Source of the DNA: Sipunculus nudus
Lineage: Eukaryota; Annelida; Sipuncula; Golfingiida; Sipunculidae
NCBI GenBank assembly: GCA_026874595.1
Contig: CM049310.1
Span: forward strand, 5,766,001 to 5,830,000
DNA: 64,000 nucleotides
Direction: 5' to 3'
Below the pieces are notes generated by a model. That model was not told where the DNA came from, ran no database searches, and saw only the letters and a list, made by a program, of their open reading frames with translations. Positions 36,201 to 47,460 of this stretch are shown piece by piece. How positions within the stretch are numbered: the stretch's first letter is position 1; each line of letters begins with the position of its first letter. Made by a program: the position numbers and the translations under genes.

Positions 36201-38133
36201 TACTGATATGCAGCAGCTCTTGGCATGGCTGTCATCAAAACTCAAAGTTAGCAATATCAGCCAAATCTAAATGCTGACTGAGTCGCGTGGTCATAGTTGC
36301 ATTAAAATAAGGTACTGAAAGCGACTTTACACTTAGTAGTGACTTACCATAACTCATCTACCACCCTGACGAGCAGGGAGAAGGTATTGCGAGCCAGCTT
36401 TTTACGTTTGTTGTCATCTATTCGAGCAAACCTGCTGTATCTGTGTATGAGTTTTTCAAGCAGCTCCTTTGGTATTATGAAGGTGCGATAGGTGGTCAAA
36501 AACGCCTCCTGATACATGAAATCTACAATGTAAATAATACAAGGTATGTAGAGAAACCAACAGAGAATCCAATCAGCTGAGTGTAATATTTGTCAGCAAA
36601 ATGCAGAAAATGAATTATAAGGGTTTCAGCAAGTATTAGTTGAATAATCTGATAAACTTTATGTTGCAGGAATTTCACTGGATGACTGTTCTTAGCTGCT
36701 CTGAATAAATATGCAATATGTGCAAAAATTAATTTAAATACATTCAATCTAACATATGGTTTAGTTTTAATTTCTGTTATTACTTAACTTGTTTTATAAA
36801 ACTATTTAATAAAATGTCACAATGTACTTATTCTCTGTATCTAACTCCAAGACAAATTAAAATCCTACATAAATCCAAGTTTATTCTCACAATCACAGGT
36901 TTATACATCTTGCATGAAGTATCTGGACATAATTATTGTGCTTTGCTTTTCTTGCAATCCACTGGCTCAAGAACAAGTTATATAATGCCCCAAAATATAT
37001 ATGACCTTTAACCTTTGACCTCTGAGTGGCTGGAGTTTGAACATTAACCTTTGACCACTTTGAGTGGCTGGAGTAATGTCTTACCATGTCCCTGTTCCTG
37101 TTTCGATGCTGTGGCATGAACAATGAGGGCGTCCAAGGAACCGCCTCGGATGTCTGGTCCATCTTCACCCTGCAAATCCACACCGAAATAGTAATTGAAA
37201 TAAAATGTTCAATAATTAAAAAAAAAGCTTAAACAACTGATCAGTCAATATTGAAGAACAAACAACTGGTTACAGGCAATGAGTTTCTCTATCTGACATA
37301 TAACAGAGTTATTAAATCCATCCACAGTCTTCATAAGCAATGTTCTATTTTTTCGACTTATACCCAAGACTTATAAAGGAAACAATATAAAATTAACAGA
37401 AGTTTGGTATCTGGTTGGCTGCAACTCAGCAGGCAAAGAACTTCTTTTTTACTAAGCTGAAGACATAGTTAAAACTGTAATGACATCTAAATTCTCTCTG
37501 AATAAACCTCAATGATAATTATGAAATATGAAAATTTTCAATGACACCTGTGTACCCTTTTTTTAGGAAACCACTTTCATTTTTTTAATGCTAGCTTACT
37601 TAAGTATATGTACATCTGAAGAATTCCATTCTGGTTTTGGAATACGTGACAGAGCACTATCACGTGCTTCATATAATTTTTTTTTGTATCCTGGCGTTAA
37701 CCAGGCCTGGTGATTACTGCACCTATGGGCTCTGGGTGTGTTATTGTCCCCATTGCTGGGTCATGCCACCGAGGAACCCCTGAAAGGTGAACTGTTTGGG
37801 AGTGAAACACAGCTGTTAACACATTCGCTGCCCAGTCAAATATTCCCCCAGTGCCAGGGCCTGCAACAGTCTCGGGGAGATCCGGGTGAGTAAGATCTAG
37901 GTGTGAAAAGCTGATAACGAGGGTGTGAAGTCCACCTGGTCTAAAGGCCATAAAACTTGCCTGCAGTGTTATGCACAGAAAGATGTCATAACCCTGTTCG
38001 GCCTAATTAGCTAATTAGGCCTATAGTCAGAAAGGACTTCAAAGGAAACAAGCGCACACAAACACAGATACGCCCTCACATGCACAAATATATATATATA
38101 TATATATAATATATATAATATATGTATAAGTTT

Positions 38134-38168
<35 letters not shown>

Positions 38169-41100
38169 TGAGAAAGAATTCATATGTTCACACCAGGACC
38201 GGGAAAGTCCAGCGGTTCACGCAATAGCGGCTCCTGTAAACACTCGGATCGACCTTCGATATATTAGTTGAAATAATAGATGAAGATTTATAAAACCTCA
38301 CAGTTATTATCATGTATAATCATCAAAGTTCTAATGTCACTTCATCGATCTGGTAGAACTCGCGAGGGTTTGTGTCTTATTCTGGTTTAGGATTGCTATA
38401 AACTTTCAATTACATGTGTGGAAAGATGGCTCAGGGGTCATGTAGTAGGTCAAGAAACGCGCGGCGGAAAACCGCACAAGTTCGATTCCCCCCTGTGCTT
38501 TTTTTTCTCTTTTTCTTCATTTTACAAACTTGTATATTTACTGAAAAAATTTCTACATTACGAACAAATTGATTCTACCAATCATTATAATTCTAAAAAT
38601 TGTATTATATTTTATTACACACAGTCATAGAGTTATTTACATACCAAGGCGATAGCATGATACAGTGGACCTCGTCATTGTCACCGTCAAACGAAGCCGG
38701 GAATTATACAAAAATTGCGTGTGATCGCAGTGTAACCTTATATGATCAACTCTAGGGCTTATGATATAATACTTTATTATGAATTGTCTGAAAGTCATAC
38801 GTCGGGGGCATATGGTGAATTCCAAAGTGCGGTTTGGATTGTCTGTATACTAAAGAGCCAACATGTTCCGCAATGATCGTCCGAGTTTGCTTTTAGAATT
38901 TTACAATTTACATGCACTTGTTGGCGAAAGTACTTACACAAGCATATTGCTATCTCTAAATGTATAGGATACGTGAGATAGCTCCAAATATGCCAAACCA
39001 ATAATATGCAGCCGCGTTCTGATTACCCTGCCGATCTGTGTGTCAGGCAAGCGGCACGCGCCCTATTGTTGTTGATTGCGCAATAGGCTGTCCTCGCGGG
39101 GCAATAAACCTGAACGACTTCACGCCTCGCTATATCGAGTTCATACCTAAGGTGCGATCTGTCACACCTCCGTCTCACCAGCGGGTTTACCGAAAGTAAG
39201 TGGCCAAAATACGCCCAAATATTAAACTAGACAGATTTTTATGCGGTCCTTGCTTTCGTTTGATTCTAAGGAATACTCCTACACGGTATCAATTTTACAC
39301 TCAACGGGTCATGAACTTATTTCACAGTAAAGGACGAGAGCTGTGGATATTTTCACGCTCCCAAAACCTTTCTTGCTTTCGAGTTATCAAGCGCACCGAT
39401 GAATTACAATTTTTACTATTTCATGACAAGAAACCAATTTATAAATTAACTACTACTCACCTGCGCAGAGTTTATTGATACATTTAAGAGATTTCTTACT
39501 GAAAATTGCTGATAAATTCATGACGAGTATACCCGTCATAGGCACTGGGGGAATAAGAAAATATGACGAGTATACTCGTCATAGGCAGCGAAAGTGTTAA
39601 GCACAGCCTTCCCATTAATCCTGCACAGTGCTCACCCTGGGTGGGGTCCGACTGTAAAAAATCGCACTGCCATGGCTGAGATTTGAAATCACAATTACCA
39701 AGCTTTGAGTCCTGTGCTCTACCCCTAAGCCACAGAAGCTGGCTGAATGTCCACCATAAAACTAGCCATCTAATAGTAGCACATGTAAGGTGAGTAATTA
39801 CTGGTCAGAAATCCCAATCTAACTGGCTGACTGTCCCATGATCAACCACTGGAACCACAGTATTCCTGAAGGACAGTGGCAATGGGTACAGAGAACATGA
39901 CACTGATATTTGTTCTGGTAACTGTTACAATAATTGGATGTATTGTATCATGTTTCCTATTTTGGCATGATTGATGAATCATGAAATGTATCAAATCATG
40001 AGATACTGTATCTTTACAGCCCTCCTGGCGATGGCTGACAGAGAATGAATAACAGCTACAGGATGAACTGAGACATGTAAAGGTAACTTCATTAAGAACT
40101 AGTTAAACACACAGGCTGCAGCAGGGTGATCCTGTATCTTACTGAACACACCTCCTTTTTCCTAATAAGTTGATCACTGACATCCACGTCGTCCAGGATG
40201 CTGAGTTCTGAGAAGTCGGAGTCTCCGTCCTTCGTGACCTCGGGTTGTGGACTAGAACGCTGGTCTTTGTGCTGAGGAGACACCGGCTCTGAAGCTCGCT
40301 TTGGGCTGTAGGGATTGATACACTTTATTATAATATATACACAGTATTACAAAAAGGTATCAGGGATAACATGCTTACTGTCAGGTGAAGAAGAGACAGA
40401 CTGGAGACTTCCTTTTACATTTAAAGTATGAAAAAATTAAAACCATACTGAGAACAGAAGCATGAACAAAATAATGTACCATTAGTTAAATAAACCATGA
40501 TATTCCTCATTTACGTTTTATATGTAGTTCTAATGGGATTCACTGAAGAAACAGCATGAAAGATATCCTGGGGCATTAATTAAGTTCCATACACTTGGCA
40601 ATAAGAATACAAAAGAGGTACCTGAGAAAATGAGGTAATAGAATTCAGTAACATATGATACACATTGCAGCAATCACTAATACTTTTATAATAAAACATT
40701 ACTAACCCCTCAATTGCCTTGGGTGACTGCTGGTGGTCGTCTGTAAGGCTGATTGCTCGCTGGGTGTCAAGCAGCTCAAGAGGACCTTTAGCGTTTGAAC
40801 CTGGACTTAATGCACCGCCCTGAGGAACAGAATAGTAATTATGGTCATTAGTGGTAAAGTAAAACATAATAAGTGTTCCCAATAACATTTAAACAGGCTG
40901 CTACATAAGCACCATATTTTAATATTTTTTATTTTAATCTTTTCTTGGAAATCCTCTATTATCACAATATAAGTATCATCAGTGCTGCTGCAAGAATTAT
41001 CTGTATACAAGCAGCATATTTATATATTTATATTTTAAATTTAATGTTTCTCCTGTTAACCTTTCTCATTTAGATGTTTCATAATCACAAAATAAATATA

Positions 41101-44100
41101 TCATCAGTGTTAGAAGCAGTATCTGTACAACTGCAGCTATGCATTCACAATAATTGAACCCTTTTTGTTTCTTCTATTAAACCTTTTACATAAATATCAA
41201 AATAAATATCCTCAATATATAAATGAATATAAGCAATGTCTGTTCTTAAGCGGCTTTATATACACAGGTATATTTGGGCCAATTCTAGTTTTATCCATTA
41301 GAGGAGAGATGTTTGAATTCTGGGTCCTGTTGCCTCCTTTTATATGCGACTACAGATCCCTGACAAATTTTAACATCAGTAAACTGACCTTGCGTAGTTT
41401 TGGTGGCAGCATGGGCAGGGGGGTGGCCCCTGGTGGGTCCTCCCCAGAACTTGTGCTGACCAAGGAGAATGTGTCTGACGTGCGACTTGACGCACTGGAC
41501 ATGGTGCTTATCGTGTTGGATCGTGGCAGTTGGAAGGGATGGAACAGCTCTCTCTGGTGTTGGAACCATTGTTCTTGGTAGAAGTTCACCGAATGACGAG
41601 AAAAGTCTTGCATGCTTGGACTGTCAGTGCATTTACCAAACATCTGCATGTATGCATGTACTGAAAAGAAAGAGTGATTTATATAGTGTCACATATATAT
41701 CTTGAGCATCTCCGTATATGTAAGGACAAACTGTGACACATTCAATGTATTAATAAATGCTTATTTTTTTTATATACATTATATACAAAGTTAAGTCCAA
41801 TGATGCCATTATCTATTGAATGAGGATAGATCATCCGATTTTATCCATAAAAAAATATGTGTATGAAGCCATTAATTCTTTCTTAATATTTTCCCAGTAA
41901 ATATCATATAAATAATGGCAAACCCTCGGTGCCTGGTGATTTATCATTTGAAATGTTTGTAAATACTCTTCAAGTTCCTTTTCTGTTAATTCTTTATCAC
42001 AACTATAATTCTCCTCTATTGAGAGAGTTTTGGATTCTCAGGGTAAAACTCGTTCAAAGTTCTTGAGCATTTTTTTGCTGCTCTGAAGAATATAATTTAG
42101 TACAAAATGTTTCTATTTCTATCAAGTATTTTTCTCCTCAGTTATATATTGACAATCTATTTGCTATTTTTAACCTTAAAATGTTGATCTGGATCTAGAC
42201 TTAGAGATCTTTTATGTGTACACAGAAACATATACAGTAGAACGCCTGTATTACGGTCACCATCAGGACTGGACGAATGTGGCCTTAATACAGGAGTGGC
42301 CGTTATACAGGACTTGACCAGGATAGGGGGTTAAAATCTAACACGAAACCAAGTTCAAATCTTTATTACAATTAACAAAATAAACGTATATACAGAGTAT
42401 AAGTATAATTTCTGTTATCAATAAAAAAAATAAAATATTTGCAATCACGTCAACCCTATTTATAGCAATTATCAACAATATATACAAATAGTGTTTATTT
42501 ATTAAATAACAAACAGATTGTAAATCCAAAGTATTTGAACAAATGTTGAGAAGCTCTTTGTATCAATCAAAGCATACTAATAGCACGAAAGTATCAGCAG
42601 AAACGTGAGAACATTCACAGAATACACTCTTTACATCTGGTTTAAGATGGCTCGTGTATGAGTAAATTGTGCGATGTTTGACTGTTTTCTTTTGATGTAC
42701 GTGTTCAAAAGGACATTAAAGAAAGTTTAAAAATCCACATTTTGCCTAACGTTTTTCTGATGACATAATCACCGGAACCCGCTGGTTGTCATTCATTAAT
42801 TGGCAAACAATCTGATTAAGATCCGGCTCGCATGACTGATTCCAAAACATACACGCAGGTGGGAACACATGCCGTACTATTGTGCATACTAATGAGGTTT
42901 AGTGAGGTAGTACGACGCTGGCTACGTGTCAGAATTCTCAGTCACGGTCGAGTGGTTATCTTTATCCAGGCACTCATTACATACAGGAACATATGAGAGC
43001 GGACATCTGTGTAATGATATTGAGGTCAGAAGTGGCCGCTCGATTTGTTGAGCCCATGTCACGGAGTCACTCCCCCGCAATTGAGGCGTTTCCCGGCCTG
43101 CGGGACCGAGAGACCTGGCCGTAATACGGAATAGAGGAGTGACTGTAATTAACAACTAAATGATTATTAAATATAACGGTCGAAAATTCGGGAACAGAAA
43201 TTCTGACCGTTATAGACGTATTGACCGTTATTGAGGCGTTGCCGTTAGCAGGCGTTCTACTGTAATTATCAAATGATATCACTGATTAAATGTTCAAGAC
43301 AGGTTCTTTTGACTATAAAATGTGATACTTTCTTCATCACCTATTATCTCTATATCAGTGATAATACCCACAAGGGATTGTTATTTTAAAAACACTGTCT
43401 TACTCCTACTTGTCTTTCTTTAAATCTGAATAATGGAATGTGACCCTGCATGAATTGTCATCTTTGCACATCAAGCCTATGTCTGAGAATCACTTCTTTG
43501 GACATTGTACAATACAATACCCTTTCATTTCAGGCACACATCAGGGTTTTAGAAGTTTACCTTCCGAAGAAGATGTTACAAAGTTTCACGTGTATGAACT
43601 CAGACAATGACACAAGTTTTAAGTATGACATGATATTAATAATTTTCAGGCATACATTTGTCACAGTTGAGACTGTAATCCAGGCAGATTGTGCTGAAAA
43701 TCTGTCTAGGCAAGACCACAACCACAATGTCTCCCTGGGTGAAATCACAACTGCAATCTGGTCTCGGTCAATTAAAATCCACCTGAATTTCAGTCTGGAC
43801 TGTGACATATGTATGCACATATTAAATTGATTAAGAATACAGAATGGACCTACCATGCCGTTGCTTTGGTGGAAGTGGGGGAGGTTTCTGCAGACTTTCT
43901 AAGCTGCTGGTGCCTGACGATGATGATACAGTCTCTGAATACGAGACGTCAGACATCATAGATACTGCCGACCTCCCTAACCCTAGACAGCTTTGTGAGT
44001 TCCTCATGACCACATTATGCTTGGAAGAAAACTGACTAACAGAACTGATTTGTGAGCTTTGTATCACACGAGATTCCACAGTAACCCCCGGTATATCCAG

Positions 44101-47100
44101 CTCCAGCGGGACGTTATCGTATTCTGACCCTGCGCGGGCTCTAGGGCATTTCTTATCAGGTAGCGGGGGTGGCACCTCCTCCTCAACTTTCTGCCCTCCT
44201 TTAGTTCTAACTTGTATAACTTTTGAAGTCACTTTCGTCACTGTACATATCTCAGTAGTTTTTTCCACAGTCCTGCTAGTGACACTATTTGTGACATTGT
44301 CATACGCAGACGTTCTTTGTACAACTGAACTCTTAACCCCTTCTCCCTTGTCGGAGAGTAAATCTTCGGAGGAGCCGCTCAGCATTGAGCTGACACTGCT
44401 CGAGGGGGAGACACTCCCTGGGGTGGGGAGGCCTTGACTAGGAAACAAAAAACTGGAGTGAGGTGACATGTTTACTGAACTGTCCCCACTTAATGTAGAC
44501 ACACGATCACTGTATAGACTGTTATGTGACCTTCGTTTATCTGGTAAGGGAGGCGGTTCTTCTATTCTTGGCTCTTTCCTAAAACAGAAAATTGCATACA
44601 TAAGAATATCTCTTTAATAACTATACATAAACACAAATAACAGACAATTCACTATAATTACAGATTCCCTGGATGACAACAATAAATGCCCCCTCAAATC
44701 TAAGTGGCACTTTTATCTAATTAAAATATTAAAAGTATTATTTCTTGTACAATTAGCTAACAACTATTAAACATCCATTCAATTGGATCTGGAAACACAG
44801 GGCAAACTTTAATTTTGCAAAACAGACAATATATACACCTTTCATCAGCTAAACACTATGAAGTTTACTTTAAATTCCAGTGACCTCATTACTTATGTAA
44901 AAGCGAAACTAATGATGACCTAGACTTCCAAGACAAAAAGAGAGAAAACCATTTTGTTCCTTGACACTGATATTAAAATATATGTTTAAGAAACATAAAA
45001 ATCACCCACGTAAATGCTTCTGCTCCTGCTGTGGCACCTGCCTCAGGTAATGGTGGCTTTGGAGGGGGTGATCCTAACGTTGACGTATCTGAGATTTCAT
45101 CTGATGACAAGGATACTTGTGAAATGCGTTGGGTTTCTCGCAAAATGTTCAACTCATGTTCACTCAGGGGAATCTCTGGCAGTGATGAATGATGGAGGCT
45201 ACAATACAAGGTCAAGGTCATTTATCAAAAGGTCTAGGTCACAAAGCTTCAGTACTGTAATATACTTAACATGGTTATGCTTTTATGCAACACTGATGAT
45301 ACCTTTTATGTCTTACAAGATCATTATCAATATATGTATTTACCATTATATCACTGAATTATCTTATTCTGAATTATTTGGGTTTTTTTTTAAGTGTCTG
45401 TTTGAGAAGATAATAGTTTGTAATAAAATGATTTGTAATAATAATAATATGCACTAAGATATAGTATGTCTGTGTCTGTGTAATGTATATATTATGCCAG
45501 TTTTGAACATAGCACTGTATATGTAATACATTATTTTTTGTCAAAAATCTGCATTAGAATGACAACTCTGGTTTAAATGTGCTGAATTCTCACTGATGGC
45601 ATAAGGCAACATGAATAAATAAGAAGATATGGTGGTTAATTGTAAAATAAAAAAAAAATGTGGTAGCACCAAATCCAAGCACCAACTGATGTTTATACAA
45701 GGAAGTTTATTTGATATTGTACAGATGGCAGCACCATTGTTTGAGCACCGACCTATCGGAGGTGGAGGATCTTGATGATATGCTGTGTGCCCCAGGGGAG
45801 ACTGGTGTTTTTGGAGGTCGGGGTGATGGCAGCGTCTGGTAGCTGGTCGGCTTGTTGTTCTGTAACTTGTCAATCGCCAGTGATATCAGGTCCTGCAAAA
45901 TTTAACAACAATATCTGTCATATGATCATTATAAATGTATCTCTCCATCTGGAAAATAAGTTTCCTGCTATTGTCAAGTGAATGATTGATAGTAACATGA
46001 TGGTTGTAGGAGGACCATACATCTTATATCTTGTGAGATTGCCTTAAGTCTAAGCAAAGATTAACTCTACAAGGTGATTCCCTCTCATCCAGGTCTTTAA
46101 AGTGTCTGTTAATCAAAAGTTTGCCTGTAATATAGAATTCTCCTGACATGTGATCCATTTGTATAATACAGATGAATACTATTTTGTACCCATGACACAA
46201 ATGGCTTACCTTTTAGCCTTATATTATTGTTATATTATGCCTACCTTGATTCCATCAGACACATTGCTGATGATTTCTGTGGCAGACTCACAGTTGAGCG
46301 CCTTCTCTCCGTGTAGGAGGATGTAGTCTGCCCATTTGATCAGGTTAGCCAGGCTTTGGTATACCTTATTGTACGTTGACATCAACACAGAACTACAAAC
46401 ACAAACTGACTATAGTCATTTTGAAACCTTTTATGAACAGAACTATGAATGTTTTTATTAAAATGAATATTGTTTTCATGAGCTACTTTGGAAAAACCTT
46501 ACTGGTCAGGGGCAGACCAAAAAATGATGAGGGGGCACACGGAATGAGTTTTAAAAGAGGGTTTAAGCCACTCCCTTATTGAGAGAAATAATCTTGTTTG
46601 CCACATGTTTGTTTCCAAATTATAAATCCTAATCCTCTCCCTTTGGAAAGTGTTAACCTTTCATCCAGAAAACAGCCTCCTTTCCCAGAATCAGCCCATA
46701 CCATTAAATTTTTCTGCTAACACTATACTTGAAGAGGTATAGAATTAAGTATAGAATTAAGGTATAGAATTAAGGTAGAGAATTAAGTGAAAATAATCAA
46801 ACTTAGAGTGTAGTATATTAAAAATTTACCACCTTAATATGTAATAAGTCATTATTACAGAAATGTGGTTGTAGTCCATATAATAAGAAAATATTTGCCT
46901 TCATTTATAAATATAAAAATTCCTACAAGTTAATCATAATGGTGCAACACCTGAGTACAGACATTTCTAGTATTACCAATATTGGTTACAGAACTCTGCT
47001 GGAACATTATAATCAGTCTGGTATCCATGGTAACCAACCTGTCATGATTAAGGAAGAAATTAGCTAGCAGCTGATGCATCTCCATCACGGTTTCCAAGAC

Positions 47101-47211
47101 GATGGTTGCTGATCCTGGCAGCATCTGTAACATCTGTTTGTCCACCACATCTTGAAGGTACCGCAGCGCCTGGAGCACCTTCTTTCTCTCCTGCTCCAGC
47201 CGTCCCATATC
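30273..47211 (-). CDS. RAPGEF1: Rap guanine nucleotide exchange factor 1 (C3G), 17 exons, N terminus not found
   Basis: CRK-SH3-bound exchange factor that loads Rap1 with GTP in adhesion and growth-factor signalling. Exons in transcript order: 47211-47039, 46392-46245, 45892-45753, 45198-45010, 44578-43854, 41660-41389, 40819-40707, 40305-40152, 37169-37085, 36522-36348, 35646-35473, 35073-34989, 32842-32669, 32102-32001, 31530-31433, 31183-31052, 30402-30273. All junctions are GT-AG, phases fit, and the sum is 3069 nt: 1022 residues plus stop. Numbered from the first visible codon: helical region (ALRYLQDVVDK, QMLPGSA, VYQSLANLIKWAD) at 1-107; PPPKPPLP near 200; PPPLPDK at 225-231 and 353-359, PPPLPPK at 449-455; REM domain at about 640-783; CDC25 catalytic domain at about 784-1000 with RKLNNFNSFLAILSALDSAP and IPYLGLILQDLTF. 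Roughly the first 110 residues of the human protein have no counterpart; the first visible exon starts at a codon boundary behind a good acceptor, so upstream exons must exist. SOS or other RAPGEFs are excluded by the proline-rich motifs and closer catalytic match. Confidence 0.96.
32131..32265 (-). repeat. Interspersed repeat family carrying DR1, fragment
   Basis: A partial copy of the family at 7548-7895 and 34340-34860. It has CCACCTGTTG, CTTGTGATCTGA, CAGGTGAGACACTCT and GAAATCCATCA in the same order as the copy at 34340-34860. The DR1 core falls outside or is degraded here. It lies just upstream of the CDC25 exon 32001-32102 in the RAPGEF1 intron. Confidence 0.5.
32999..34338 (+). repeat. 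32-bp minisatellite, about 42 copies (RAPGEF1 intron)
   Basis: A head-to-tail array of a 32-base unit starting CAAAGAGGCAGGTATAAAGC and ending CTGATCATCAAA. Most units are identical; scattered variants include GACTG for GCCTG, GACCATC for GATCATC, and one shortened unit at about 33240. Each standard unit contains the palindrome TGATCA. High identity over 1.3 kb points to recent expansion or ongoing homogenisation. It lies in the intron between coding exons 34989-35073 and 32669-32842 of RAPGEF1. Confidence 0.98.
34340..34860 (-). repeat. Interspersed repeat family carrying a DR1 (copy 2, RAPGEF1 intron)
   Basis: This is the reverse-oriented partner of 7548-7895, with the same landmarks in the same order. 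It abuts the end of the 32-bp minisatellite. TGACCT-C-TGACCT at 34654-34666 is the perfect complement of the DR1 of copy 1, so the direct repeat belongs to the family consensus. Confidence 0.7.
37690..37819 (-). mobile_element. SINE tail, split by a TTAA element
   Basis: Read on the - strand, this is the 3' half of a SINE whose 5' half lies at 39601-39747. It shares CACCTTTCAGGGGTTCCTC, GACCCAGYAATGGGG and CAGGCCTGGTTAAC-type strings with the full copy at 60324-60602. The break falls exactly at TTAA (37816-37819), the duplicated target of the inserted element. Confidence 0.85.
38421..38506 (+). ncRNA. tRNA-like Pol III unit inside the piggyBac-like element
   Basis: TGGCTCAGGGG at 38427-38437 resembles an A box and GTTCGATTCC at 38480-38489 is a perfect B box, with spacing suited to a tRNA with a long variable arm (GCGG and CCGC can pair between them). 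A T run at 38499-38506 would terminate Pol III. The acceptor ends do not pair, so it is probably a tRNA-derived remnant or SINE head rather than a working tRNA gene. Confidence 0.5.
39520..39582. repeat. Paired 20-bp palindromes at the right end of the TTAA element
   Basis: ATGACGAGTATACTCGTCAT at 39563-39582 is a perfect 20-base palindrome. A one-mismatch copy lies at 39520-39539. Both are followed by AGGCA. The left end of the element has no counterpart, so the two ends are asymmetric. Such subterminal palindromes may be transposase-binding sites. Confidence 0.8.
39601..39747 (-). mobile_element. SINE head, split by a TTAA element
   Basis: Read on the - strand, this is the tRNA-related 5' half of the SINE interrupted at 37819. 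It contains TGGCTTAGGGG (A-box-like) and TTTCAAATCTC (B-box-like), then ACAGTCGG and TTAATGGGAAGGCTGTGC as in the complete copy at 60324. It ends exactly at the TTAA duplicate 39597-39600. Confidence 0.85.
42235..43262. mobile_element. Non-autonomous pogo/Tigger-like element, 1028 bp
   Basis: The left end CAGTAGAACGCCTG and the inverted right end are identical over 14 bases and are flanked by TA on both sides (42233-42234 and 43263-43264). Termini starting CAGTAGAAC with a TA target duplication are characteristic of pogo/Tigger elements of the Tc1/mariner superfamily. No transposase frame is present. Near the right end, words such as CCGTTAT, TTGAGGCGTT and GACCGT recur and are probably subterminal binding motifs. 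It lies in the RAPGEF1 intron between exons 44578-43854 and 41660-41389. Confidence 0.75.
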
Positions 47212-47460
47212 CTGTAACAGTCGTAAAACATTGCCATGGTTAATATATAGAATATATAATACAGAACTCTGGTTAAAGGCCATCTTTCCTATATGACCAT
47301 TGTTAAATCTTGACAAAAAGTCTGGTCCTGTGGCAGATAACTCCCTCCCAAGTACCAGCTGTCAACTACCCTGTAACAGTTGTAAAATCAAGTGTAATAT
47401 CTGTTTTATATACTATGATATACAATACAGAGCAATAGTTAAAGGCCATCCCTCTAACCT
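47206..47460 (-). repeat. Duplication of the exon edge and acceptor region of RAPGEF1
   Basis: The sequence around the acceptor of the first visible RAPGEF1 exon (CCTGTAACAGTCGTAAAA to TTAAAGGCCATC, 47210-47284) recurs imperfectly about 160 bases upstream in the gene (47371-47450). The second copy therefore also carries a potential splice acceptor (CTGTTACAGG in transcript sense). Confidence 0.55.

Larger units (their letters stand above)
37820..39596. mobile_element. Non-autonomous piggyBac-like element, 1777 bp
   Basis: The element is flanked by TTAA at 37816-37819 and 39597-39600. Its ends are inverted: CACATTCGCTGCC on the left and, reverse-complemented, CACTTTCGCTGCC on the right (12 of 13 bases). 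A second inverted block, TATTCCCCCAGTGCC, lies at 37841-37855 and, inverted, at 39541-39555. TTAA target and terminal plus subterminal inverted repeats are the marks of the piggyBac superfamily. No transposase frame is present. The interior contains TA and GA runs at 38088-38168 and a tRNA-like segment at 38421-38506. Removing the element restores a continuous SINE, which proves both boundaries. Confidence 0.85.

Noticed and set aside
37697-37951. 84-codon - strand frame
   Set aside because: It crosses the junction between the SINE tail and the TTAA element, so it is a chance frame over two unrelated sequences.
43450-43830. 126-codon + strand frame inside a RAPGEF1 intron
   Set aside because: It shows no homology, splice context or codon bias. 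It ends next to the donor of the real - strand exon.
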